This document shows, piece by piece, positions 54,900 through 64,000 of a stretch of DNA of 64,000 nt. A program made the translations under genes and the position numbers. Each line of letters opens with the position of its first letter. Within the stretch, counting starts at the first letter, position 1. Source of the stretch: Trichobilharzia szidati (lineage: Eukaryota; Platyhelminthes; Trematoda; Strigeidida; Schistosomatidae); contig OX235279.1 of the NCBI GenBank assembly GCA_944472155.2, positions 177,547,868 through 177,611,867 of the forward strand. Reading direction: 5' to 3'. The notes beneath the pieces are model-generated. The model had not been told where the DNA came from. It did no database searches and saw only the letters and a list, made by a program, of their open reading frames with translations.

Positions 54900-56285
54900 G
54901 AGTAATTGTCGTGCCCTTTATTTTATTATTGTTAACCATGTTAGTTGTCAAGCTGTTGTGAAGAAACTTGGTCGGTCGGTCGGTTTTAGACATAGAACTT
55001 TGCACATATGTGCGGCAGTTCGAGTCGCCACACTCCATGTAGCACACAAAGAAAGAGAAGAAAGTAAAAAGAAATGCAAAATAGAGACAGTACACAGAGG
55101 TGTGAGACAAAGGAATAGTAATAAATAAGAAAAAAACAGTTTCATTGGAAATCATAAGTCACAAGAAGTGGATGCATCTGCATCAGCCATTGAGAACGAT
55201 TTTGAGCCATGTCACCAGTTGTTTCCAACCATTGGCTTTTACCGTCCCGAGGACCCCAACCAGTCAGGAAGTCTACACCTTCCTACGTGGCTTAGACTAA
55301 CTGTTGTGGATTTCATTGACTGGTGCCATGTTTTGGTTTGACCGCCTCTAGCTCTTTTTCAGCCTGGCCCTATAACAGCTAACATTGCCCATTGTCGAGG
55401 AAGGCGATGACTGGACATACGTAACACATGTCCTAACCATCTCAGTCGATGTAATTTCACAGTTTCGTCGACTGATTTCCCCTCCTTACCTAGCACTCAA
55501 CCGAGGCCTAACCTCAATATTGCTCACCTTATTATACCACTTCACGCGGGAGATAGAACGCAGACACCTATGATCGAACACAGCTAATCTTTTCATGTCT
55601 TCTGCTCTCAATGGCCAGGTCTCACAGCCAGCCATAAAGGAGAACGGAGGGGGCTGATGAGCAGTACACACGCCCTTTGGTCGAAAGCCAGCCGGATATC
55701 GCGTCTACGCCAGAGACGGCGTAAACTGGTATATGCGAAACTAGCCCTCTGTATTCGTGCTGAGATTTCGTCAGAGATCAACCCGTTGGGGCTGATGGTA
55801 CTTCTCAAGTAAATGAAGCGGTCAACGTGCTCTACCACTTCACTTCCTATTTCTAATCTAGGGGTCGATGTAGTCCAATCCTGCAGCATCATCTTACATT
55901 CCTCGCCTAGAAGGACTATATCGTCTGCATATTCTAAGTCGACGAGATTATTCCCTGGTAGCAAGTCAATCCCTGAGTCGCTGAAGTGTGTTAGGATTAA
56001 GTCCATTAGTACGTCTATGATGAAGTTGAATAGGAATGGGGATAATGGGCATCCTTGACGGACGCCACTAGTCGTCACCACTTTAGATGACAACTCGCCA
56101 TAAGCCCTCACCTGGCTGCATGGGTACAAGTAGAGTGCCTTAATCAGTGCAATGTATTTTCTCGGCATTCCCTTTACAGCCAGGCATCGCCGAAGAACCT
56201 CTCGGTCGACAGAATCGAATGCCGCCTTTAGGTCAAGAAATGTAATGATTGTCGGATGCCGGTAGGAATGCCTATGTTCTAGAAA
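54900..56285 (-). mobile_element. RTE-type LINE, second family, 5'-truncated
   Basis: The minus strand begins inside RT at about 56285: TFLDLKAAFDSVDREVLRRC (motif A), VKGMPRKYIALIKALY, SGVRQGCPLSPFLFNFIID (motif B) and LEYADDIVLLGE (motif C), then LEIGSEVVEHVDRFIYL. The 3' half follows to about 54900, ending in AAT/AAAT repeats. Motifs A to C are readable with intact Asp residues. The fragment at 27892-28445 is the same family. Distinct from the SR2-like RTE copies. Confidence 0.85.
55608..56168 (-). CDS. RTE-type reverse transcriptase, partial open frame
   Basis: A 186-residue uninterrupted frame inside the truncated LINE. It carries RT motif B (SGVRQGCPLSPF) near residues 34-45 and motif C (EYADDIVLLG) near residues 79-88, with no stop. 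Motif A lies upstream in the same element. As a 5'-truncated copy it has no promoter or endonuclease of its own, so it is a relic rather than a working gene. Confidence 0.75.
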   Translation of the reverse strand: MPRKYIALIKALYLYPCSQVRAYGELSSKVVTTSGVRQGCPLSPFLFNFIIDVLMDLILTHFSDSGIDLLPGNNLVDLEYADDIVLLGEECKMMLQDWTTSTPRLEIGSEVVEHVDRFIYLRSTISPNGLISDEISARIQRASFAYTSLRRLWRRRDIRLAFDQRACVLLISPLRSPLWLAVRPGH

Positions 56286-57759
56286 CTACGAAATGAAGAT
56301 ATCATCTGTCCAAATTTGTCTTCTAAATGCCTTATTCAAGGTTATCATAGGGACTAACTGTTTTTTATTCTTCGAAAGAATAATCGTTTTCTTGGGAGAG
56401 CAACTCTAAATCAGAGTATGTATGCCTATCAGCTCCTACGATGTTAATATGCTCACGGTATGAAATGGTTTCAAGCAGGTCAAAATACTGGCACTTACCA
56501 TTTTTCTAGGACGTCGAACATCTAGAGAGAATATATTACGGTATTGCACACGATACTGCTTGTTTGAATGAAGCATCAACCTCCACACACCCGCCTCCCA
56601 CCTTCACAAATATCTCAAAATGAAGACTTTTTTCGACTCATAAACGGAAAACACTCGCATAGCCTAATTAGCATAAGCTAATCCAGCTTCAGTTCTGCTA
56701 AGTGCTTTTCTCCCTCCACCCTCTCTCTCTCACAAGTTAAATAGAAGTGAAAATGGTGACCAAATCAAGTGACTCCATGACAGCATACACCCAACACATC
56801 ACAAGGTAAGCAAGTCTCCACCACCCTGGTTACAGACCTACACTAAAATACTTAATTATTGAATGTGTAAAACAAAACTAATTTTTTCGTTATAAAAGTA
56901 GTATTCACGTCTGTAAGAGAAGTAGATCAGTTGACGCAAACCACCAACAGCTATATTAATTATTATTGGTAAGATTAAATTTATCTGATTTATTTCACAG
57001 TTGATTCCTTTTTTCTTTTCTCTTCTTCGCCAAAAAATGGCCATTACAATAATTTATCTGTTTCCTGATAAATAAATTACAACAAACAAGAAAAATAATA
57101 GACCAAGGTTGAGAAATAACTTCTAATGGCTATCTGTATCTTTCACTCTGTATAATAATAATACCCAGTACACATTCAATAAGTCTTCACAATGAGCAAA
57201 ATGGCGATTTCTTTTTTTTCGTTGTTGTAAATCACACAGGGAAAGCAGAAAACACTAAAAAATCTGTAATTCTTGTTATAGTGCATTAGACTTGACCAGA
57301 AATTTTGTCATCTTTCCTTTCAAAGGATTAAAAGGTACAGTTGGAAAAGAAAGACGCACGCACGCCCGCACACTCACAGAGATACAGAGAGTGAGTGAAG
57401 ATAAAAATCTAAAGTGTACAATTTGGATCTCATTTAGTCAGTGACGTCTGAGTATGGGATAAAAATCGTCTAGACAGTCTCAAGCACTTTTAACAGAGTG
57501 AGTGAGAAAGCTTTTAACTGAAATTTCTCATCATTATTATATTTTTTCTTTTCTACCCCTGTTTCTGCTAATCAAAGAATAAGTCAGCTTTTGTAGCTAG
57601 CTGTTTTAGAAAACAGAAAATCCTGTGTGTGTTTCGATATTTCGATATTTAAAACAAAAAGGTGTTTTGGATCCTGCAATGGGGATGGATATATGTGACT
57701 AACATTCAAAGGTGAAAAACATAATGCTGTTTACAGGGTAGAGGAGAAATGGGCGGGTG
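56286..57759. other. long stretch without assigned genes
   Basis: AT-rich, with simple CT/GA and CA-type patches. No exon or repeat family recognised. Confidence 0.4.
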
Positions 57760-58090
57760 AATGAAAAACAGGGCGATTATGTTTTTGGATTTCACCATGT
57801 ACTGACATCGATTTTTGAGCTCTGGAAAAACGTGGCGGGTACTGAACAGCCAGTTGTTTCGCCCTAGTCTCGGACTCTCCATCAGTACGTACTCACCTCC
57901 AGGGGTCAGACCCAGGGTCTGCCAGTTACAAGGGACTGGCTGTAATGAACATCCTGTGAATTTTAACTCCTGCTTATTCACGACATAGCGCAACCACTAG
58001 ACATTGTCATTGGTGGAGAGCATTTTTCCTCACATCCAACTTGTTGTACTCTACTGATCACGACTGCGCACTAGAACCCTAGGTAACTAC
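57760..58090 (-). repeat. SINE family D with hammerhead relic
   Basis: Full-length-like copy on the minus strand. It has a head region, a B-box-like gggtctgacccc, a hammerhead block at about 57895-57830 (core CTGATGG followed by agagtcc, then gggcgaaac), and the body with atcgatgtcagtacatgg. Its core is closest to CTGATGA of all D copies except for an inserted pair of bases before stem II. Confidence 0.65.
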
Positions 58091-58194
58091 TTACCTGAAT
58101 AGGGCCAGTCACCAGTGAGCATCTCACTGATATTCAGTTTATTATTATTTTAACTATCTTACTATTTATTCTTGTTACTTCACCTAAAATTACT

Positions 58195-58372
58195 CTCTTT
58201 TTTATTACTTTAAGTTCCTAGTGGAACATAGGGCTTCAAGCTAGAGGCTTGAAGTTTCCATACCAGTGATGTTTATTTTTAACGAGATGAGGTTACTAGC
58301 CTCATTTCCAGCCTTCCCTCTTTACCAGTGTTATTACTGCCTTAGTGAGGTAAAGGAGTGCGTCAGTTGCCG
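58195..58372 (-). repeat. SINE family A, head-truncated
   Basis: Minus-strand body and tail from tcaagcctctagcttgaagc to the ctcactaaggc block. The tRNA-like head is replaced at about 58370 by family D sequence. Confidence 0.7.
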
Positions 58373-58379
58373 GGGCAGT

Positions 58380-58515
58380 TGGTTGCTCGCTGCTAAATAG
58401 TCCCAAACTAGAAAGAAACAGCTGTTCAGTACTCCCAGGTTTTCCAATGATTCTGCAACCGATATCAGCTCATGATGTAATCCTTTAACCAATCAAATTC
58501 CTGCAAACCAACACT
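58380..58515 (+). repeat. SINE family D fragment
   Basis: Plus-strand hammerhead block (tagtcccaaactagaaag, then aaacagctgttcagtactcc) and body with gatatcagctcatgatgta. Stem II is broken and the core reads CTAAATA, so it is inactive. Confidence 0.65.
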
Positions 58516-58773
58516 TGGATATTTTTGCTGACGTTTTGGCCTATTTAGTGTTAATAGTTCAACTTGTGTTTCACTGAAAACAAGGCTAAGTAAAGATGAT
58601 GGTCTAGAAGACATTACACTTTTATTTGTGGATGACATTGAGCGAAAGAGGCGGAATTCTACCATTCAGTGTTGGTGAAAATTTAATGATTTGTTTATTC
58701 AAACTGGTCTCCATTTCGTGGGCAACAACAATGGTGACCATTGAAATAATAGAGAAGATTTGTAGCTCACGTG

Positions 58774-59842
58774 GATGATTTGCAAATTAATAGTGTTCTC
58801 TGAGCTGGTCGGTTTAGTTACGGAGGAGCTCTCGTCGTCCTTCTGGACAACATCCTCTTTCAGCGCATATTTAGCATAAAGTGAAATGATTCAAATTTCT
58901 TCATGAGTGATATAACTGCGTCCCTGGTAACCATCTTTACATATGTATTAACCACTTTCTATTGACTTGGATTTTAAACATTCTGCGCACATTGTGCAGA
59001 CATTGTTTAAAAGAGTTCAAACACATTGTAGCACTCCAGAGTTGAAAAGAATGGAAGAAAAATACCTAAAAAGGTCTTCAAAAAGAATGGTTATTCACAA
59101 AATTTCATCAAAAGTGTTTAAAGTCGAATCGATACACCAACAAAGAACCATCATCAAAGACCACAAGAAAATTCATTCTACCATACATGAAAAATATCTC
59201 TGAAATAACAGCTAGAGTACTGAAACCGTTTGGTATAGATATAGCACACAAGCCAGTCAAATCGCTTAATTCGATATTATGCGAACCAAAAGATCCAACA
59301 GAAAAAGGGGATAAAATTAATACCATTTACAAAATAAATTGTATGAACTGCAACCAGCATTACATCGATCAAAGTGGGCTTCCCCTTCGAATTAGAATCT
59401 AAGAACACAAATCAGCTGTGAAAAGACATGATATGTATTCTTTAGTGTCAATGCATATAGACAATTATGGACATCAATTTGATTGGGATCATGTCAAAAT
59501 CTTAGACAGAGGAAACACCAAAAGTGCCAGGGAATTCCTAGAAGCCTGGTACTCAAACGAATATACAATTAACAAACACGTTAATATAGATGAAATATAT
59601 CAACTAATAAAAAGTAAATCAGGTGACCAGAAAGTTTAAAATCCAAGTCAATAGCAAATGGTCAATACATATGTAAAGATGGTTACCAGGAGACGCAATT
59701 ATATTACTGATGAAGAAATTAAAATCATTTCACTTTATGCTAAATATGCGCTGAAAGAGGATGTTGTCCAGAAGGACGACGAAAGCTCCTCCACAACTAA
59801 ACCAACCAGCTCAGAGAACACTACTAATTGCAAATGATGACC
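58774..59842 (+). mobile_element. Penelope-like unit with about 200-bp inverted terminal repeats (P5)
   Basis: Inverted repeats at about 58774-58977 and 59636-59842 share long exact blocks (for example gtcgtccttctggacaacat and gtaaccatctttacatatg). They enclose only the last RT residues and the GIY-YIG domain. The right repeat carries a short open frame (59657-59839, starting MVNTYVKMVTRRRNYITDEE), which may be the N-terminus of the element ORF within its terminal repeat. This is the same architecture as P1. Confidence 0.82.
58967..59639 (+). pseudogene. GIY-YIG endonuclease of P5, one frameshift and one stop
   Basis: The first frame (58967-59203) contains LFKRVQTHCSTPELKRMEEK; a shift leads to MKNISEITARVLKPFGIDIA (59187). 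Then NTIYKINCMNCNQHYIDQSG appears, where YIG is changed to YID, and RIRI, a stop at 59400-59402, and EHKSAVKRH. The C-terminal block has HQFDWDHVKILDRGNTKSAR and EFLEAWYSNEYTINKH, typical of another Penelope subfamily. The changed glycine, the shift and the stop make it inactive. Confidence 0.8.
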
Positions 59843-60199
59843 ATTGCTTTATTTTATGCTGGTTGGTGGATAACGATCAGAATTATAAGTGAACATCTTA
59901 TTAAAATGCATTCACAGACATTTGTAAAAATCATATATTTGTAAAATCTCATCGAAAGTGAAATGAGTAATTCAAAAGTTTCGTTCGGCAAACTGTTCCA
60001 AACTTCTTCAGGGAAATTAATAGGAATTAAAATAACAATGGTTTATGTAGAAAAAGGATATCTGTTATTTTTTTAAACTTTGTCCAATCATATGAGTCAT
60101 GAAAATGCCATCAAAATATAACAAACGAACAAAACTGTATGAACTGTGATCAAAATTTGACCTCAGACTTACACATACTGTTTTCAAAAATTCTTTTTC
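59843..60199. other. unassigned sequence
   Basis: No exon or repeat recognised. Confidence 0.4.
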
Positions 60200-60430
60200 T
60201 TAGAGACCACAGATTGATGTTAGTTAGAGAACCACTGAAAAACAGGGAGTACTGGACAGCTGTTTCACCCTAGTTTGGAACTCATTGGCAGTATGCACCC
60301 ACTAGGTGTCAAACCCAGGATCTTCCAGGTACAAGTCAAGCTCGTGTACCGTTCAGCCACTGGGACCTCACTCATTGTCTCATGAATTCTAACTTCTACC
60401 GATTCGTGATCTCAACGCGATCACTAAATA
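60200..60430 (-). repeat. SINE family D with hammerhead relic
   Basis: Minus strand: head with a B-box-like gggtttgacac, a hammerhead block at 60295-60249 (stem I atactg, core CCAATGA, stem II gttcc, then gggtgaaacagctgtccagtact), and the body. Stem I is kept; two core positions differ from CUGAUGA. Confidence 0.7.
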
Positions 60431-60494
60431 TTAGTCTACTTTTGTTCAACACTGTAAGAACCGTGTGTACTTTTTCATGAGAATTTTAGTGATT

Positions 60495-60566
60495 ACATCA
60501 CAGAAGAAGTTGGAGATGTGTTGTTGAAGCCCTATGTTGCACTCGGAACGCAAGGGAATAATAATA
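60495..60566 (+). mobile_element. RTE 3' tail fragment (R12)
   Basis: About 70 bases (gttgaagccctatgttgcac, then ggaataataataatgtaata) match the very 3' end of the SR2-like RTE family. The smallest recognisable insertion. Confidence 0.5.
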
Positions 60567-61219
60567 ATGTAATAAAACATATTTATATGCGGCATACGGT
60601 GGTGCGTGTGCATGTGTGTAGGCGGTAACAATTTTAAATCATTTGTTGGCCTCTGCATAAGATTTTGCACACATTAACCTGTAATCCTGTCTCGTAATCG
60701 GTGAAAGGAATAGACAATCTTATTGCCTCTGCGTTTTCTAATATCCCACGATGGATACTGTGCTTAGCATTCCGTGTATTAAACATAGTCTTCTGAAATT
60801 AGCGATAGGTTCAGGGTCTTTGCTGTCTGGACATTTGAAATTTTTTTTGCATCTAAAGGAAAAATATACCATAAAAATGAAGGAATAACTATGAGATAGC
60901 CTAGCTCATCAATAATAGGTGACATATAGATTTTTGAAGGAAAGTGCACGTAAACTTCTCATATGTAGGTGACACACTGGTAGCAGTGGAAAAAGAATGA
61001 TCATGGGAAACTTTTCTCACCCATAAACAGTCGTGTACACTCATTAAATTTCACTATGGAAATAAAGAATGAAATCGGGTAGCTACGTATGCTAGACTGC
61101 AAAGTACAAGGAATAACATATGGCAGGATAAAGACGATGATATACAGGGCGATTTCTTGATTACCGCTCAGCTCCTATACTCAGGGGGAAAAGAGGGTTA
61201 GTACAAGGTCTCGCAGATG
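60567..61219. other. unassigned sequence
   Basis: No exon or repeat recognised. Confidence 0.4.
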
Positions 61220-61865
61220 GAATAAGTAAACCAAAGAGAAGAAATGTTACTACTACTACAACTACCCAAAAGAATCTAACAGAGATAGTACGAAGAAAAG
61301 AAGGAAGCAAGTGAGTAGACAGAACAACAAGAAAGAGGATTACGAAAAAAACGGTCACATTACCATTCAAAACAGTATGCCAGAGGCAATTTTTAAAGAA
61401 ACCTCAAGAATATTGGGATTCTAAACATGTTGAAGTCAACGAATCTAATGAGAAATAAAATTATTCAATTAAAGGAACCGTGCGTCGGTGGCATAGCGGT
61501 TAGGATGCTCGCCGACCATGCACATGGTCCGGGGTTCGATCCCCGGCCACCGACACACTCCTTTAACTCGCCAAGCCAAAACTAAAAGCTGGTGAAGAGG
61601 AAAGGTTGGGCTGGGCATGAGGCTAGCAACCAAATCCTGTAAAAATAAACACTGCTACAGAACCTTCAAGCCTCTAGCTTGAAGCCCTATGTTCCACTGG
61701 GAACGTGAAAGAATAAAAAAGGGACCAGTAAAAATGATGGACAAAAGTAATGTCATTTATCGGATATCTTGCGGTGAGTATCCGGCTAAATATGTGGGTC
61801 AAAGCTCTAAATCATTCGAGATAAGCGCAAACAAAAATAAACGTTAAACTAAATGTCAGCCCAGA
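61220..61865 (+). pseudogene. Penelope-like element remnant (P6), split by a SINE
   Basis: Before the SINE: RKRITKKTVTLPFKT and, in another frame, FKETSRILGF. After it: DKSNVIYRISCGEYPAKYVG, then QSSKSF. The IYRISCG and YVGQS blocks mark the start of a GIY-YIG domain (YVG replaces YIG), and the subfamily is that of P2. The frame stops shortly after, and the C-terminus is missing. Confidence 0.65.
61487..61722 (+). repeat. tRNA-derived SINE family A nested in P6
   Basis: This copy has the best tRNA-like head: gtgcgtcggtggcatagcgg as A-box region and ggttcgatccc (61533-61543) as B box. The flanks aaaggaacc and aaagggacc form a 9-bp target repeat with one mismatch. Close to the family consensus, so probably a younger copy. 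Confidence 0.82.
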
Positions 61866-62739
61866 GGAATACGAGCACATAGCAATTTAGGTAAAATTCC
61901 TCCATAGCTGCATATGCATCGGGTAAAAATCATAACATTTTATTTGGGACAAAATTTGTATTCTAACATCTAATAAGAACGAATGGAAAAGAAGACTAAT
62001 AGCAGAATCGGAATGTCACACCGAATACATGTGACAAGGGTAGCTTAGTACAACTGTCAACAGCTTGGAACATAATGCTAGACTCACAAAAATGAACACA
62101 AACAGAATTGGCCTATCTATATGTGACTGCAGATGTGTGAATTAGAAAAACAGTTCTGACAGCTGGTGTGATCAGGCACTATCGCCAAAATAAAAATACG
62201 TACATCATTATGTGTAAACAACTACTGAAATACAAAGATAATTAATTTGATCTATTCCACAATGCGCAGTCGTTTCACAAACATATGTTGAATAAATAAC
62301 ATAAATCCCGTTGTGTGCATTAATTCATCTATATTTCAACATATAGGAGATACACTGACAGCGTGGCATCTGTTACATTCTTTGATATAGTCTACAGTTT
62401 GCCGAAAGAGACATGAGTGCATTGCTTCATATAGCTCAGATCTTTACAAGACGTAACATAACAAAACAATTGGTACGATATAGGGATAAAACTTAGGCAC
62501 TGTGGTAGCGTATGATTCCATAGTGGATACAATTTATTTTGATAAAGTCATACCAAGGTGATTTGATATGATAATGAGTAATAAATTGTGCTTAAAACGT
62601 GGTCACATCAGTAAATATCACTGTATAATACTTTGTGACCTTATCAGAATGGAATTTGTTCGACCTGTTTTGTTAAAATGGTCTTGATTTTACCACGTGG
62701 TTCATTAGCCTTCTTTATTCCATTTTATGTTTAATTTTA
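61866..62739. other. unassigned sequence
   Basis: No exon or repeat recognised. Confidence 0.4.
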
Positions 62740-62870
62740 TGTTTTTTTTGCGAGTTTGACCACGGATTGATATCAGTTAGAGAACCATTGAAAACCAGTA
62801 CTGGAGTGCTGGACAGCTGTTTCATCCTAGTTCGGGAATCATCGGCAGTACGCACCCACTTTATCATATT
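62740..62870 (-). repeat. SINE family D fragment
   Basis: Minus strand: gtgggtgcgtactgccgatg, the hammerhead block, then the body to aactgatatcaatccgtgg. The head is missing. It directly precedes the LINE family F copy. Confidence 0.65.
62804..62853 (-). ncRNA. hammerhead ribozyme relic (family D)
   Basis: Core CCGATGA differs from CUGAUGA at one position. A 3-bp stem II (tcc with gga), a GAAA segment and the minimal stem III acagctgt are present. Stem I is weakened (gtactg against ccagcac). The closest to an intact core in this window, still probably inactive. Confidence 0.5.
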
Positions 62871-62880
62871 CGAACATTTT

Positions 62881-64000
62881 GTTTAGTCTACTATTTTGAC
62901 AGCATTTCACTCATCTTATGCTGAATCCCTCAAAATGCCAGACTATTGACTTCTCCCTCAGGCATGAACGAGATCTACAAACACTATTAAGTTCTCATGA
63001 AGACTGTTCCATTGAGGGGACTAAAATTGAAACTAAGTCCAATGCAAAATACCTCGGTCTAGTTCTATCTTCCGACCTTACTTGGACATCTCATATCCTA
63101 ACGATTTCTAAGAAAGTGTTCTGTCTAACCTACTACATTAAGAAACTTAGACAATCTGGAATCACCCAACCTCTACTTTCACAATTTGTCAACTCCTGTA
63201 CCTTACCTATTTTACTTTACTGCTCCCCGTTAGCCTTTCCTGGGCTACTGAAATAGGGCTATATCATCCTGAGCAGGACGTTGAAGGTAGTTAGTAGGAC
63301 TAGTGGTGTAAAACTCAGTCAGCTCGTGACTACTTTAGTTGATAGGCATCTGAATACATGCGAAAAATGGTCTAAAACCATACTCTCCAACCCCCAACAC
63401 TCCCTCTGTTCCCAATTCTCGCCTTGTATCTCATCAAGTAGAACCAGAAATCAGTATAAAATAATTTATGCTCGTACAACCAAGTACAGGAACTCAACGA
63501 TACCATACTTGGTCCGTGTTCTAAGTGACCGACACAATGTTAAGCGCGAAACCTATGACTTGCTTTGTTATTAATAACACAATTTCAGGCTCTTTTATTT
63601 CTCTCTTATTTTGTATTCTATAGTGAACTCCTTCTTAAACATACTTAGCTACCTAAATTATTAACATTGGCTTACTTTTTGTACTTTACTATATTCCTTC
63701 TTTTGTGTATCTACTGGTTCCGACTATATTAGCACTATGAGTAGTATAAAATTGTCCTGTCATTAACCATCATGTAATTATTGGTTTTGTGGTGTTTTTT
63801 TGTTAGGCAATATTAACTGACAATCTTGGTTGTGACCGCCATTGTCACCACCTTAAAAATTTTGTATTAAGCAGGATTACTCACACTACCACTACAAACA
63901 CCGCATTAGACCTGATATAAAAACAATCCTGAATTGTTATTTTATGATTGTTTAGTGTTGTTTCAACCAAATTAACTGATCATCTTGGCGATAAACATTC
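62881..64000 (+). mobile_element. LINE family F (F4), runs off the window
   Basis: Plus-strand frame NPSKCQTIDFSLRHERDLQT, NAKYLGLVLSSDLTWTSHIL, YYIKKLRQSGITQPLLSQFV, a stop at 63256, then TLKVVSRTSGVKLSQLVTTL and IPYLVRVLSDRHNVKRETYD to 63574. The 3' UTR follows to the window end and closely matches 46675-47100. 5'-truncated just after motif C. A single stop breaks the frame. Confidence 0.85.

Noticed and set aside
61487..61560. A functional tRNA gene
   Set aside because: A- and B-box-like sequences are present but there is no cloverleaf with a clear anticodon arm and acceptor stem. The unit continues into a SINE body and recurs at many places with target repeats.

Overview
The window looks like a draft-assembly piece of a blood-fluke (schistosome) nuclear genome. 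The reasons are the AT-rich, intron-like sequence with very few host exons, a two-exon 8 kDa EF-hand calcium-binding gene of the trematode type, an Smalpha-like SINE with a hammerhead ribozyme relic, and many RTE, CR1 and Penelope-like retroelements of the kinds known from schistosomes. A 494-base run of N lies at 40831-41324. Species cannot be fixed from the sequence alone.

Host genes are sparse. A C-terminal coding exon of unknown function ends at 254 (+). The EF-hand gene is on the minus strand (exon 1 at 2582-2707, exon 2 at 1234-1332). A candidate terminal exon lies at 18005-18166 (+). A decayed histone H2A copy lies at 43604-43978 (+). Two ambiguous coding-like patches lie at 11892-12305 and 35537-36135.

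The rest is mostly nested transposons. (1) 1.4-11.7 kb: hammerhead-bearing and tRNA-like SINEs, a Penelope-like element (PLE) at 5331-6450 and RTE LINE pieces. (2) 12.4-15.8 kb: a nearly full-length decayed RTE LINE. (3) 16.3-31.1 kb: a Ty3/Gypsy hot spot. A young CsRn1-type element at 20401-23713 has identical LTRs, an intact gag and a pol with a large internal deletion, and it sits inside a LINE. An old Gypsy gag and integrase remnant is split by a CR1-like LINE, which itself holds an RTE fragment. (4) 33-45.6 kb: more RTE, a CR1/SR1-like LINE, a single LTR with primer-binding site, a fold-back SINE and the H2A pseudogene. (5) 46-64 kb: three further copies of the LINE family interrupted by the young Gypsy element, several SINEs, and five PLE remnants carrying GIY-YIG endonuclease pieces.

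The most interesting signals are as follows. The young Gypsy element has a textbook -1 frameshift signal: a GGGAAAC slippery heptamer plus a GC stem inside a 52-nt gag/pol overlap. Two PLE-derived units consist of a GIY-YIG domain bounded by inverted repeats. A roughly 470-bp fold-back tRNA-like element moves as one unit, with 10-12 bp target duplications on two copies. Hammerhead ribozyme relics sit in at least two SINE families. One SINE shares its 3' tail with a resident LINE family. Several nestings with exact target-site duplications give relative ages. I did not find a clearly new multi-gene system.
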